NCBI RefSeq assembly: GCF_014203545.1 | Contig: NZ_JACHJG010000016.1 | Span: forward strand, 1 to 64,000 | Source of the DNA: Streptomyces netropsis | Lineage (GTDB): Bacteria > Actinomycetota > Actinomycetes > Streptomycetales > Streptomycetaceae | Direction of reading: 5' to 3' | DNA length: 64,000 nucleotides | In this document: positions 25,845-35,662 of the stretch, one piece after another | Numbering within the stretch: the stretch's first letter is position 1 | Layout: the number at the start of each line of letters is the position of its first letter | The notes under the pieces: generated by a model | What the model was told of the DNA's origin: nothing | The model's input: the letters and a program-made list of their open reading frames with translations, nothing else | Database searches by the model: none | Translations under genes and position numbers: made by a program

Positions 25845-26954
25845 GTGAACACGCATCTGCGTCGTGCCGCCGTCACCGTGGCCGCTGTTTCGATGGCCGC
25901 CGGACTCGCCGCCTGTGGCAGCGCCAAGGAATCGGGCAATGGCAGCGGTGAGAAGAAGGACAAGAAGGGGCCGCTCACCATCGGCCTCTTGCTGCCGGAG
26001 AACCAGACCGCTCGCTACGAGCGGTTCGACCACCCGCTGATCGAGAAGAAGATCAAGGAATTGGCGGGCCCGGACACCAAGGTCCTCTACGAGAACGCCA
26101 AGCAGGACGCCTCCGTCCAGCAGCAGCAGGTCGACACGATGATCACCAAGAAGGTCGACGCGCTGATCGTCGACGCGGTGGACGCGAAGTCGATAGCGGT
26201 TTCGGTGAAGAAGGCCAACGAAAAGGGCATCCCCGTCGTCGCGTACGACCGCCTGGCCGAGGGCCCGATCAAGGCGTACACCTCCGTCGACAACGAGCGC
26301 GTCGGCAAGATCCAGGGCGAGTCCCTGCTGAAGGAGCTGGGCGACGACGCCGACAAGGGCGAGATCGTCATGATGAACGGCTCCGTCACCGACCCGAACG
26401 CCAAGATGTACAAGGACGGCGCCCACTCCGTCCTCGACGGCAAGGTCAAGGTCGGCAAGGAGTACGACACCAAGGAGTGGAAGCCGGAGAACGCCAACGA
26501 GAACATGAAGGGCGCCATCTCCTCGCTCGGCAAGGACAAGATCGTCGGCGTTTACTCCGCCAACGACGGCATGGCCGGCGGCATCATCACCGCGCTGAAG
26601 AGCGCCGGATTCGACAAGCTCCCGCCCGTCACCGGCCAGGACGCCGAGCTTTCCGCCATTCAGCGGATTCTCTCCGACGAGCAGTTCATGAGCGTCTACA
26701 AGCCCTACAAGCCCGAGGCCGACGCCGCCGCCGAAATGGCCGTCGCCCTCGCGCAGGGCAAGAAGCTCGACTCGATCGCCAAGTCCACCGTCGACAGCGG
26801 CACCGAAAAGAAGATCCCCTCGATCATCGTCACTCCCTTCGCGCTGACCAAGGGCGACATCGGGAAGTACGTCGGCAAGGAGGGCTTCTTCAACCTGAAC
26901 GAGATCTGCACCGCCAAGTACAAGGCGCAGTGCGACTCGGCCGGAGTGAAGTAA
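25845..26954 (+). CDS. xylF: Xylose ABC transporter substrate-binding lipoprotein
   Basis: A 369-residue periplasmic-binding-protein-family lipoprotein (lipobox LAAC, C24) of the ribose/xylose type 1 class. Features are GPLTIGLLLPENQTARY, ITKKVDALIVDAVDA, GIPVVAYDRLAEG and a C-terminal hinge. The GTG start is preceded by GGGAGG at 25831-25836. It delivers D-xylose to the XylGH membrane complex and heads the operon xylF-xylG-xylH. Confidence 0.9.
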   Translation: MNTHLRRAAVTVAAVSMAAGLAACGSAKESGNGSGEKKDKKGPLTIGLLLPENQTARYERFDHPLIEKKIKELAGPDTKVLYENAKQDASVQQQQVDTMITKKVDALIVDAVDAKSIAVSVKKANEKGIPVVAYDRLAEGPIKAYTSVDNERVGKIQGESLLKELGDDADKGEIVMMNGSVTDPNAKMYKDGAHSVLDGKVKVGKEYDTKEWKPENANENMKGAISSLGKDKIVGVYSANDGMAGGIITALKSAGFDKLPPVTGQDAELSAIQRILSDEQFMSVYKPYKPEADAAAEMAVALAQGKKLDSIAKSTVDSGTEKKIPSIIVTPFALTKGDIGKYVGKEGFFNLNEICTAKYKAQCDSAGVK

Positions 26955-27036
26955 GCACAGCCCCTTTCCTCCTTCCCTTCTCTCTGTCCCCTTGTCCCCA
27001 CTCCCCGCCGGCCAGGCGGCGAAGGAGATGATGCAC

Positions 27037-27816
27037 GTGTCCGCTACGCCCGTGCTGGCGTTGCGCGGGATCTCCAAGCGGTTCGGCGCCGTCCAGGCGC
27101 TCACCGACGTAGAGCTGGAGATCCACCCCGGTGAGGTGGTCGCCCTGGTCGGCGACAACGGCGCCGGCAAGTCCACCCTCGTCAAGACGATCGCCGGAGT
27201 CGGCCCCGCCGACGAAGGCGTCATCGAGTGGGAGGGCAAGCCCGTCACCGTCGACCGGCCGCACGCCGCCCAGGAGCTGGGCATCGCGACCGTCTACCAG
27301 GACCTCGCGCTCTGCGACAACCTCGATGTCGTCGGCAATCTCTTCCTCGGCCGCGAGATCGTGCGCGCCGGGGTGCTGGACGAGGTCGAGATGGAGCGCC
27401 GCGCCCGTGAGCTGCTCTCCACCCTCTCCATCCGGATCCCCAGTGTCCGGATCCCCATCGCCTCGCTCTCCGGCGGGCAGCGGCAGACCGTCGCCATCGC
27501 CCGCTCGCTGCTCGGCGAGCCCAAGGTCGTCATCCTCGACGAGCCCACCGCCGCGCTGGGCGTCGAGCAGACCGCGCAGGTCCTCGACCTGGTCGAGCGG
27601 CTGCGTGAGCGTGGCCTCGGGGTCATTCTCATCAGCCACAACATGGCCGACGTCAAGGCCGTCGCCGACCGGGTCGCGGTGCTCCGCCTCGGCCGCAACA
27701 ACGGCACCTTCGACGTGCGGGCCACCTCGCAGGAAGAGATCATCTCCGCCATCACCGGCGCCACGGACAACGCCGTGACCCGCCGCAAGGCGCGCACCGC
27801 GGAGGGCGAGAAGTGA
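27037..27816 (+). CDS. xylG: Xylose ABC transporter ATP-binding protein
   Basis: An ABC ATPase with Walker A GDNGAGKST (39-47), signature LSGGQRQ (144-150) and Walker B VVILDEP (164-170). It has a single ABC domain of 259 residues, whereas the E. coli XylG/MglA type has two in about 500. Half-size subunits of this kind are known for actinobacterial sugar importers. The GTG at 27037 is chosen because GAAGGAG (27021-27027) is correctly spaced; two ATG codons at 27028 and 27031 are too close to it. Its stop overlaps xylH (GTGA). Confidence 0.9.
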   Translation: MSATPVLALRGISKRFGAVQALTDVELEIHPGEVVALVGDNGAGKSTLVKTIAGVGPADEGVIEWEGKPVTVDRPHAAQELGIATVYQDLALCDNLDVVGNLFLGREIVRAGVLDEVEMERRARELLSTLSIRIPSVRIPIASLSGGQRQTVAIARSLLGEPKVVILDEPTAALGVEQTAQVLDLVERLRERGLGVILISHNMADVKAVADRVAVLRLGRNNGTFDVRATSQEEIISAITGATDNAVTRRKARTAEGEK

Positions 27817-29123
27817 GTACGAACCTGTCCAAGTCCGACGGCGCGGGGGACACCCCGCAGGCCACGCTTCCCCAGGACGCGCAGCCGGCCGCCGAGGGCG
27901 CCGTGACCGCGGTGGACCCCCGGCTGCTGGTCCGCGAGGAGGGCTTCGCCGGCTACTGGGGCGAATTCCGCCGCAAGATGCGCAGCGGCGAGCTGGGCTC
28001 GTTGCCCGTGGTGGTCGGCCTGGTCATCATCGGCCTCGTCTTCCAGCTGCAGGACTCGGCCTTCCTGGGCGCGGAGAACCTCTCCAACCTCTTCGTCACC
28101 GCCGCCGGTACCGGCCTGATCGCGGTCGGCATCGTCTTCGTGCTGATCCTGGGCGAGATCGACCTGTCCGTGGGCTCGGTGAGCGGACTGGCTGCCGCGG
28201 TCTTCGCCGTCCTCAACGTCAACAACGGCATGCCGGAGTGGCTCGCACTGGTCCTCGCGATCCTCTCGGGCGCCCTGGTCGGGGCGCTGCACGGGTTCTT
28301 CTTCGCCCGGATCGGCGTGCCCGCGTTCGTGGTGACACTGGCCGGTCTGCTGGGCTGGAACGGCCTGATGCTGGAGGTGCTCGGCTCCAACGGCACCATC
28401 AACCTGGACGACTCCGGGCTGGTCGCGGGGCTGACCAACCACTACTTCAGCGACGTCGCCGCCGCCTACGGGCTGGCGACGCTGAGCGTGGTCGCGTTCT
28501 TCGCGCTGTCCTTCCGGGACGCGCGGCGACGGGAGGCCGCGGGCGTCCCCAGCCGTCCGCTCAGCGAGATCGTGCTGCGGACCGCCGCCATCGCGGTGCC
28601 CGCTTACGTGGTGGCCTGGCTGTTCAACGAGTACAAGGGCCTGCCGCTGGCCGTGGTGATCTTCCTCGGAGTCGTCGTCGCGCTCGACTTCGTGCTGCGC
28701 CGCACCCCGTACGGGCGGAAGGTCTTCGCCCTGGGCGGCAGTGTCGAGGCGGCCCGTCGCGCGGGCATCAACGTCTCCGCGATCCGGATCTCGGTCTTCG
28801 CGCTCTCGGGCACGATGGCGGCGCTGGGCGGCATGTTCCTCGCCTCGCAGATCAACGCCGCGAACCAGTCCTCCGGTGCGGGCAGCCTGCTGATGAACGC
28901 CATCGCGGCGGCCGTCATCGGCGGCACCAGCCTCTTCGGCGGCCGGGGCAAGACCTGGTCGGCGCTGCTCGGTGTGCTGGTGATCCAGTCGATCGCCTCC
29001 GGCATGGCGCTGCTGGGCATCGCCTCCGCCGTCCAGTACATGATCACGGGTGCGGTGCTGCTGGCCGCCGTCGTGATCGACTCGGTCTCCCGCAAGACCC
29101 AGAAGACGGCCGGCCGGGCGTAG
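27813..29123 (+). CDS. xylH: Xylose ABC transporter permease
   Basis: A 436-residue membrane permease of the CUT2 (BPD_transp_2) family with about ten to twelve hydrophobic segments after a 60-residue hydrophilic start. Family motifs include GEIDLSVGSVSGLAAAVFAV and GGTSLFGGRGKTWSALLG. Translational coupling to xylG is indicated by the 4-bp overlap. It forms the channel for xylose uptake with XylF and XylG. Confidence 0.92.
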   Translation: MSTNLSKSDGAGDTPQATLPQDAQPAAEGAVTAVDPRLLVREEGFAGYWGEFRRKMRSGELGSLPVVVGLVIIGLVFQLQDSAFLGAENLSNLFVTAAGTGLIAVGIVFVLILGEIDLSVGSVSGLAAAVFAVLNVNNGMPEWLALVLAILSGALVGALHGFFFARIGVPAFVVTLAGLLGWNGLMLEVLGSNGTINLDDSGLVAGLTNHYFSDVAAAYGLATLSVVAFFALSFRDARRREAAGVPSRPLSEIVLRTAAIAVPAYVVAWLFNEYKGLPLAVVIFLGVVVALDFVLRRTPYGRKVFALGGSVEAARRAGINVSAIRISVFALSGTMAALGGMFLASQINAANQSSGAGSLLMNAIAAAVIGGTSLFGGRGKTWSALLGVLVIQSIASGMALLGIASAVQYMITGAVLLAAVVIDSVSRKTQKTAGRA

Positions 29124-29146
29124 ACCCCGGCGGGTGGTGCCGCGTC

Positions 29147-29190
29147 GCCCGTGGGGCGGACTCCGTGAGGACGGAGCCCGCCCCACGGGC
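29147..29190 (+). terminator. Terminator of the xylFGH operon
   Basis: A 20-bp stem with one mismatch (29147-29166 with 29171-29190) and a GAGG loop begins 24 bp after xylH. Confidence 0.8.
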
Positions 29191-29292
29191 GTGCGCGGGG
29201 CGCCGTGAGCCCCGCTCTCCACCCGTGTGGCCGGTCCGGCAGGTGATCACGGGCGTATAGCGTGTATCCCCATGGAGCCGGAGGAAGGATCG

Positions 29293-30075
29293 GTGGCCGA
29301 CCTCGTCGCACTCGGGCTGTCCCGCTACGAGGCACGCGTCTACCACGCCCTGGTCAGACGCGAGTCCTACACGGCGGCCCAGGTGGCCCGCGAGGCGCGG
29401 GTGCCCCGTCAGCGGATCTACGACGTGCTGGACGGGCTCGTCCGCGGCGGTCTCGCGGCCGCCCACGGCGGCCGTGTCACGACGTTCTCCGCGATGGCTC
29501 CCGGGCAGGCCCTCTCCCGGCTGCTGAGCCGCCGCAGGGAGGCCCTGGAGGACCTGGAGCGGGTCTCCGCCGGGCTGGCGGCGGCCCTGCTGCCGCTGTG
29601 GACCGACGGGCGCTCGCACACCGACCCGCTGGACTACATCGAGGTGCTCCGCGAGCCCGGCGCGATCGTCGACCGGTTCGCCGACATCCAGGCGCAGGCC
29701 ACCGGCGAACTCCTCACCTTCTGCCGGCCGCCCTTCGTCGCACCTCCCGCGACCGCCGTCGTCACCCGGGCCGCCCGCCGGATCACCCGCGGCGGCGGCA
29801 CCGTGCGCGCCGTTTACACGCACGACGCGCTGGCGGACCCGGAGGTACGGGAGAAGGTCCTGCTGTTCGGCCGGGCGGGGCAGGAGGGCCGGGTCATCGA
29901 CGAGCTGCCGCTCAAGCTCGTCGTCGCCGACGCGACGCTCGTCCTGTGCGACCTGCCCGATCCCGTGGCCGGCAGCGGCTCCACCACCGCCCTCTCCATC
30001 GAACACCCCGCCCTCGCGGCCTGCCTCAGACTGGCCTTCCAGACGGTATGGGACCGTGCTACGCCGATCGCGTGA
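29293..30075 (+). CDS. TrmB family transcriptional regulator
   Basis: The N-terminal winged HTH (VADLVALGLSRYEARVYHAL to about residue 72) is of the TrmB sugar-regulator type and is followed by a predicted coiled-coil (RREALEDLERVSAGLAAAL). The C-terminal part lacks a full sugar-binding TrmB domain and may be a phospholipase-D-like regulatory fold (inference). The GTG at 29293 has a strong ribosome site GGAGGAAGG; an in-frame ATG at 29272 is alternative and could be leaderless, as TAGCGT ends 8 bases before it. Location between the xyl operon and dxs suggests sugar control, target unknown. Confidence 0.75.
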   Translation: MADLVALGLSRYEARVYHALVRRESYTAAQVAREARVPRQRIYDVLDGLVRGGLAAAHGGRVTTFSAMAPGQALSRLLSRRREALEDLERVSAGLAAALLPLWTDGRSHTDPLDYIEVLREPGAIVDRFADIQAQATGELLTFCRPPFVAPPATAVVTRAARRITRGGGTVRAVYTHDALADPEVREKVLLFGRAGQEGRVIDELPLKLVVADATLVLCDLPDPVAGSGSTTALSIEHPALAACLRLAFQTVWDRATPIA

Positions 30076-30171
30076 CATACGTCGCAGCACCCGTTCACCG
30101 GCACCGCGAGCGGAACATTAGACTCGACAGACCGGCAAAGCTCGACAGCTCGAACGCTTAAGGAGGCACGG

Positions 30172-32115
30172 GTGGCGCTGCTATCCCGCATCAGGGGACC
30201 GCGCGATCTGGACCGGCTGAGCCCGGAGCAGCTCGATCAGCTGGCCGCGGAGATCCGGTCCTTCCTCGTGGACGCGGTCTCCAAGACCGGCGGACACCTC
30301 GGGCCCAACCTCGGCGTGGTCGAGCTGACGATCGCCCTGCACCGGGTGTTCGAGTCCCCCAAGGACAAGGTCCTGTGGGACACCGGACACCAGAGCTACG
30401 TTCACAAGCTGCTCACGGGCCGCCAGGACTTCTCGAAGCTCAAGATGAAGGGCGGCCTGTCCGGCTACCCCGCGCAGGCCGAGTCCGATCACGACGTGAT
30501 CGAGAACAGCCACGCCTCCACGGTCCTGGGCTGGGCGGACGGCCTCGCCAAGGCCAACGAGGTCCTGAAGAAGGACGACCACGTGGTGGCCGTCATCGGT
30601 GACGGCGCGCTGACCGGCGGCATGGCCTGGGAGGCGCTGAACAACATCGCCGCCGCCAAGGACCGCCCCCTCGTCATCGTCGTCAACGACAACGAGCGCT
30701 CCTACGCGCCGACCATCGGTGGCCTCGCCAACCACCTGGCCACCCTGCGCACCACCGACGGCTACGAGCGCTTCCTGGCCCGCGGCAAGGACCTGCTGGA
30801 GCGCACCCCGGTGCTCGGCAAGCCGCTCTACGAGACGCTGCACGGCGCGAAGAAGGGCCTCAAGGACTTCATCGCCCCGCAGGGCATGTTCGAGGACCTG
30901 GGCCTGAAGTACGTCGGTCCCATCGACGGCCACGACATCGAGGCCCTGGAGTCCGCGCTGCAGCGCGCCAAGCGCTTCGGCGGCCCGGTGATCGTCCACT
31001 GCCTCACCGAGAAGGGCCGCGGCTACCAGCCGGCCCTCGCGGACGAGGCCGACCGCTTCCACGCGGTCGGCAAGATCCACCCGGACACCGGTCTGCCGAT
31101 CGCCTCCTCCGGCGCCGACTGGACCTCCGTCTTCGGCGAGGAGATGGTCAAGCTCGGCCACGAGCGCGAGGACATCGTCGCGATCACCGCGGCCATGCTC
31201 CAGCCCGTCGGTCTGGACAAGTTCGCCAAGGCCTTCCCCGACCGCGTCTACGACGTGGGCATCGCCGAGCAGCACGCGGCCGTCTCGGCGGCCGGGCTGG
31301 CGACGGGCGGGCTGCACCCGGTCTTCGCGGTGTACGCCACCTTCCTCAACCGTGCCTTCGACCAGGTCCTGATGGACGTGGCCCTGCACAAGTGCGGCGT
31401 GACGTTCGTGCTGGACCGGGCCGGGGTCACCGGCACCGACGGCGCCTCGCACAACGGCATGTGGGACATGTCGATCCTCCAGGTCGTCCCCGGGCTGCGG
31501 ATCGCCGCCCCGCGCGACGCCGACCAGGTCCGCGCCCAGCTGCGCGAGGCCGTCGAGGTCAAGGACGCCCCGACCGTCGTGCGCTACTCCAAGGGCGCGG
31601 TCGGCCCGGCGGTCAAGGCCGTCGGCCGGGTCGGCGGCATGGACGTGCTCCGCGAGCCGGCCGAGGGCACCAAGAGCCCCGACGTCCTCCTCGTCTCCGT
31701 CGGCGCGCTCGCGCCGATGTGCCTGGAGATCGCCGACCTGCTCGACAAGCAGGGCATCTCGACGACCGTCGTCGACCCGCGCTGGGTCAAGCCGGTCGAC
31801 GCGGCGCTGCCCGCGCTCGCCGCGCGGCACCGTGTCGTCGTCACCGTCGAGGACAACAGCCGGGTGGGCGGCGTCGGTTCGGCCGTCGCGCAGGCGCTGC
31901 GCGACGCGGGCGTCGACCTCCCGCTGCGCGACTTCGGCATCCCGCCGCTCTTCCTCGACCACGCCTCCCGCAAGGAGGTCATGGCCGAGATCGGGCTCAC
32001 CGCCCCGGACATCGCCCGCCAGGTCACCGGCCTCGTCTCCAAGATCGACGGCCGCTTCGAGGAGCCGACCGACTCCGTCGGCGCCGTGGAGCCCGCCGAG
32101 GCGGCGCGCGACTAG
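30172..32115 (+). CDS. dxs: 1-deoxy-D-xylulose-5-phosphate synthase
   Basis: A thiamine-diphosphate enzyme condensing pyruvate and glyceraldehyde 3-phosphate, the first step of the MEP isoprenoid pathway. Its 647 residues are full length. The ThDP motif GDGALTGGMAWEALNN (about residues 143-158), the transketolase centre with GIAEQHAAVSAAGLA and the C-terminal domain are all present. The GTG start follows AAGGAGG (30160-30166). A TAGACT -10-like box lies about 50 bp upstream. Confidence 0.96.
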   Translation: MALLSRIRGPRDLDRLSPEQLDQLAAEIRSFLVDAVSKTGGHLGPNLGVVELTIALHRVFESPKDKVLWDTGHQSYVHKLLTGRQDFSKLKMKGGLSGYPAQAESDHDVIENSHASTVLGWADGLAKANEVLKKDDHVVAVIGDGALTGGMAWEALNNIAAAKDRPLVIVVNDNERSYAPTIGGLANHLATLRTTDGYERFLARGKDLLERTPVLGKPLYETLHGAKKGLKDFIAPQGMFEDLGLKYVGPIDGHDIEALESALQRAKRFGGPVIVHCLTEKGRGYQPALADEADRFHAVGKIHPDTGLPIASSGADWTSVFGEEMVKLGHEREDIVAITAAMLQPVGLDKFAKAFPDRVYDVGIAEQHAAVSAAGLATGGLHPVFAVYATFLNRAFDQVLMDVALHKCGVTFVLDRAGVTGTDGASHNGMWDMSILQVVPGLRIAAPRDADQVRAQLREAVEVKDAPTVVRYSKGAVGPAVKAVGRVGGMDVLREPAEGTKSPDVLLVSVGALAPMCLEIADLLDKQGISTTVVDPRWVKPVDAALPALAARHRVVVTVEDNSRVGGVGSAVAQALRDAGVDLPLRDFGIPPLFLDHASRKEVMAEIGLTAPDIARQVTGLVSKIDGRFEEPTDSVGAVEPAEAARD

Positions 32116-32133
32116 GGGCTTCCCGCTTCACGG

Positions 32134-32261
32134 GCTGACCGGACGGCGTGCCGTCCGGTCAGCCGCTGTCGGGGTGACCCCTCGGCGGTCCCGGAGCGCC
32201 ACGCTCTCTCCTTCCGACGAGCCGACTGTTTCCACCCGTCCGGGTGGACCAGTCGGCTCGT
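32134..32261 (+). terminator. Two successive hairpins after dxs
   Basis: The first is a perfect 14-bp inverted repeat (32134-32147 with 32150-32163). The second has a 12-bp outer stem (32217-32228 with 32250-32261) enclosing a 7-bp inner stem (32232-32238 with 32241-32247). Together they should insulate dxs from the downstream permease. Confidence 0.7.
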
Positions 32262-32397
32262 TCGCATATGTGCCGCTGCGTCCTATCGGGTGAATCCTGG
32301 GAGCGGTGGCCGGGATGGCCCGGATCTGGCCCGGATCATCGCGGACACTCGCTCAGTTGCAGGGACGAGCGACGGTCGAGCAGGCGGAGGTGGGCTG

Positions 32398-33933
32398 ATG
32401 AGCACAGTGCGACCCTCCCGGAACAGCCGCGGCAGGAGCGGCATCTTCCGGACCAAGACGGTGGAGCAGTCCATCCGGGACACCGAGGAGCCGGAGCACG
32501 CGCTCAAAAAGTCGTTGTCGGCCATCGACCTCACCGTCTTCGGTGTCGGTGTCGTCATCGGCACCGGCATCTTCGTCCTCACCGGCAAGGTCGCCAAGGA
32601 GAACGCGGGCCCCTCCGTGGCCCTCGCCTTCGTCCTCGCCGGTGTGGTGTGCGGGCTCGCGGCGCTCTGTTACGCCGAGTTCGCCTCCACCGTGCCGGTG
32701 GCCGGATCCGCGTACACCTTCTCGTACGCCTCGCTCGGCGAACTGCCCGCGTGGATCATCGGCTGGGACCTCGTCCTGGAGCTGGCGCTGGGCTGCGCCG
32801 TGGTCGCCGTGGGCTGGTCCGGCTATGTCCGCTCACTGATGGACAACGCGGGCTGGCATCTGCCCGTCGGGCTGGAGGGCACCCACGAGGGCCGCTTCGG
32901 CTTCGACATCCTCGCCTGCGCGCTCGTGCTGGTCCTGACCGCGATCCTGGTCCTCGGCATGAAGCTGTCCTCGCGGGTGACCGCCGTCGTGGTCGCCATC
33001 AAGGTCACCGTCGTGCTGCTCGTCATCATCGTGGGCGCCTTCTTCATCACCGGCTCCAACTACGACCCCTTCCTCCCGGATTCCCAGGCCACCGAGGCCG
33101 GCGGCGGGGTGAAGGCCCCGCTGATCCAGGTGCTGTTCGGGTTCGCCCCGTCGAACTTCGGCGTGATGGGCATCTTCTCCGCCGCCGCGGTGGTCTTCTT
33201 CGCCTTCATCGGCTTCGACATCGTCGCCACCGCCGCCGAGGAGACCCGCAACCCGCAGCGTGACGTACCGCGCGGCATCCTCGGCTCGCTCCTCATCTGC
33301 ACGGTGCTCTACGTGGCCGTGTCCATCGTCGTCACCGGCATGCAGAAGTACACCGAGCTGTCCACGGACGCACCGCTCGCCGACGCCTTCAAAGCCACCG
33401 GCCATCCCTTCTGGGCCGGTCTGATCAGCTTCGGGGCGGCGGTCGGTCTCACCACCGTCTGCATGATCCTGCTGTTGGGCCAGAGCCGGGTGTTCTTCGC
33501 GATGAGCCGCGACGGGCTGCTGCCGAGGATCTTCTCGCGGGTCCACCCGAAGTTCGGCACGCCCTACCGCTCCACCATCCTGCTCGGCGCCGTCGTCGCC
33601 GTGCTCGCCGGTTTCACCTCGATCGACGTGCTGGCCGAACTCGTCAACATCGGCACCCTCTTCGCCTTCGTCGTCGTCGCGCTCGGCGTCATCATCCTGC
33701 GCCGCACCCGCCCCGACCTGCCGCGCTCCTTCCGGGTCCCGTTCGTCCCCGTCGTCCCCATCCTGTCCGTGGCGGCCTCGGCGTGGCTGATGCTCAATCT
33801 GACCGGGGAGACCTGGTTGCGGTTCGCGGCATGGATGGTCCTCGGCATCGTCGTCTACTTCGTCTACGGGCGGCGGAACAGCCGACTGGGTAAGGCTGAC
33901 CGTTCGGTACCACCGGCACCGACGAGCATTTAG
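32398..33933 (+). CDS. APC family amino acid permease
   Basis: A 511-residue transporter of the cationic amino acid transporter-like branch of the APC superfamily, with about 12-13 membrane segments. The signature GVGVVIGTGIFVLTG (TM1) and FFAFIGFDIVATAAEETRNPQRDVP (TM6 and following loop) are typical. The ATG at 32398 has GGAGG 7 bases upstream. Substrate cannot be read from sequence. Confidence 0.9.
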   Translation: MSTVRPSRNSRGRSGIFRTKTVEQSIRDTEEPEHALKKSLSAIDLTVFGVGVVIGTGIFVLTGKVAKENAGPSVALAFVLAGVVCGLAALCYAEFASTVPVAGSAYTFSYASLGELPAWIIGWDLVLELALGCAVVAVGWSGYVRSLMDNAGWHLPVGLEGTHEGRFGFDILACALVLVLTAILVLGMKLSSRVTAVVVAIKVTVVLLVIIVGAFFITGSNYDPFLPDSQATEAGGGVKAPLIQVLFGFAPSNFGVMGIFSAAAVVFFAFIGFDIVATAAEETRNPQRDVPRGILGSLLICTVLYVAVSIVVTGMQKYTELSTDAPLADAFKATGHPFWAGLISFGAAVGLTTVCMILLLGQSRVFFAMSRDGLLPRIFSRVHPKFGTPYRSTILLGAVVAVLAGFTSIDVLAELVNIGTLFAFVVVALGVIILRRTRPDLPRSFRVPFVPVVPILSVAASAWLMLNLTGETWLRFAAWMVLGIVVYFVYGRRNSRLGKADRSVPPAPTSI

Positions 33934-33993
33934 CGGGACACCGCCCCGTATGTCAGCTCTGAATGGGGCATACGGGGCCCTAGGTTGACGTGC

Positions 33994-35505
33994 ATGTCAG
34001 TAGCGCAGCGCGTCGCCGCCCCGACCCCGGGCGCACGGTCCTACGGGCCGCCCACCGCGCCCGGGGCCGGCCGTTTCTGGCCCCGGCTGCTGCCGGTGCT
34101 GGGCGCCCTGGCCGTGACGACCCGCCTGCCGTCCTTCGCCCGGCCCCTGTGGAACCCCGACGAGGGCTTCCTCGCCACCGAGGCCCGGATGCTCGCCCGC
34201 GGCGCCGTCCTCTACAGCACCGTCGTCGACCGTAAACCGCCCCTGCTGCCCTGGCTGTACCAACTGTGCTTCGGGCTCTTCGGCGACGACTCGCTGCTGC
34301 CCGTCAAGGTCCTGGCGGTGCTGGCCCAGCTGCTGACGGCGGTCCTGCTCGCCTCGCTCGCCCGCCGCCGCTGGGGGGAGCGGGCCGGCCGCACGGCGGG
34401 CGTGCTGTATCTGCTGGTGTCCATCGGCCTCGACCCCGAGGACGCGCAGGCCGCCACCTTCGAGGTCTTCATGGTGCCGTGGACCGCGGCCGCCATGTGG
34501 TGTGCGGACCGCGGCCGTTGGGGGGTCGCCGGGCTCGCCGTCGCGGGCGCCGTGCTCACCAAGCAGACCGGGGGTGCGGTGCTCGCCCCCGTCCTCCTGC
34601 TGCTGTGCGCCCACCACCGGCGCGCGGCCGGTGCGGGCGCCCTGGCCCTCGGGCTCATCCTGCCCGTCGCCGCGGTCGCCTGGCTCACGGGGCCCGCCCG
34701 GCTGCTGTTCTGGACGGTGACCGGCTCCGGCTCGTACGCGTCGGTGCACGGCGTGGTCACGCTCGCGCTCAGCCGCGCGGCGTTCAACGCGGGCGTCCTC
34801 TGCGTCGGTTGCGCCGGTCTGCTCGCCCCCGTCGTGGTGCTGCTGCTGACCCGCCGCCGGGTCGCGCCGCCCGAGCTGTGGCTGTGGACGGCCGCATCGG
34901 CCGTGGCCGTCACCACCGGATTCCACTTCTTCGGCCACTACTACCTCCAGCTGCTGCCGCCGCTGACCCTGCTGGGCACCTCCGCGCTGTGCGCACTGCC
35001 CCGCCCGGCGCCCCGACTGTGCACCGCGGGGTCCGCGCTGACCTGCGCGTTCTTCCTGACCTGGGGGCTCACCTCGCACGCGCCCGGCCTCCCGCACTCC
35101 CTGGAGGTGGCCCGGGCCGTCCGGGAACGGACCGCGCCCACCGACCGGGTGCTGTTCTGGGGCATGCACCCCGAGCAGTACTGGTTCGCGGACCGGTGGC
35201 CCGCCGGGCACTGCCTGTCCGCCGGACTGCTGACCAACTACAGCGGCGGCCGCGGCCCTTCGCGCGTCGGCGAGGCGTACGGGGTGCCGGGCACCTGGCC
35301 CGTCCTCCGACGCGAACTGAGCCTGCGCCCGCCCGCGCTCATCGTCGACGACTCACGGGGCAAACCGTACGGACCGTCCCGCATGCCGTCCCTGCGCGCG
35401 GTCCTTGAGCGCCGGTACGAGCGGGTGGCCACCGTCGACGGCGCCGTCCTCTACGCCCACCGGCCCGGGCCCCCGCGTCCGCCGGCCCCCGGGAAGGCGG
35501 CATAA
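33994..35505 (+). CDS. GT39/ArnT-like membrane glycosyltransferase
   Basis: A 503-residue polytopic protein. The first periplasmic loop has LWNPDEGFLATEARMLARG and VVDRKPPLLPWLYQL, the acidic and KPPL motifs of dolichyl-phosphate-mannose mannosyltransferase (PMT/GT-C) relatives. About ten hydrophobic segments follow, then a soluble C-terminal domain. The ATG at 33994 is probably leaderless: a TAGGTT -10 box ends 7 bases before it and no ribosome site is seen. The lipid-linked sugar donor and acceptor are unknown. Confidence 0.75.
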   Translation: MSVAQRVAAPTPGARSYGPPTAPGAGRFWPRLLPVLGALAVTTRLPSFARPLWNPDEGFLATEARMLARGAVLYSTVVDRKPPLLPWLYQLCFGLFGDDSLLPVKVLAVLAQLLTAVLLASLARRRWGERAGRTAGVLYLLVSIGLDPEDAQAATFEVFMVPWTAAAMWCADRGRWGVAGLAVAGAVLTKQTGGAVLAPVLLLLCAHHRRAAGAGALALGLILPVAAVAWLTGPARLLFWTVTGSGSYASVHGVVTLALSRAAFNAGVLCVGCAGLLAPVVVLLLTRRRVAPPELWLWTAASAVAVTTGFHFFGHYYLQLLPPLTLLGTSALCALPRPAPRLCTAGSALTCAFFLTWGLTSHAPGLPHSLEVARAVRERTAPTDRVLFWGMHPEQYWFADRWPAGHCLSAGLLTNYSGGRGPSRVGEAYGVPGTWPVLRRELSLRPPALIVDDSRGKPYGPSRMPSLRAVLERRYERVATVDGAVLYAHRPGPPRPPAPGKAA

Positions 35506-35662
35506 ACGGAAAAACGCACCCGATATTCGCGCACAACCGGAATGTTATTGTCGAGGGTCGACGAATGGGGTCCTCGTGGCGCGGAATTGAGCCCGACCCC
35601 CCTGGAACCAGGGGCCCCGACGCCGATCCCCCGACGACGACCAGAGAGGCTGGCAGCGAGTC

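Noticed and set aside
27037..27816. xylG as a truncated pseudogene because it has only one ABC domain
   Set aside because: All ATPase motifs are intact, the end is coupled to xylH, and single-domain partners of CUT2 permeases are known in Actinobacteria.
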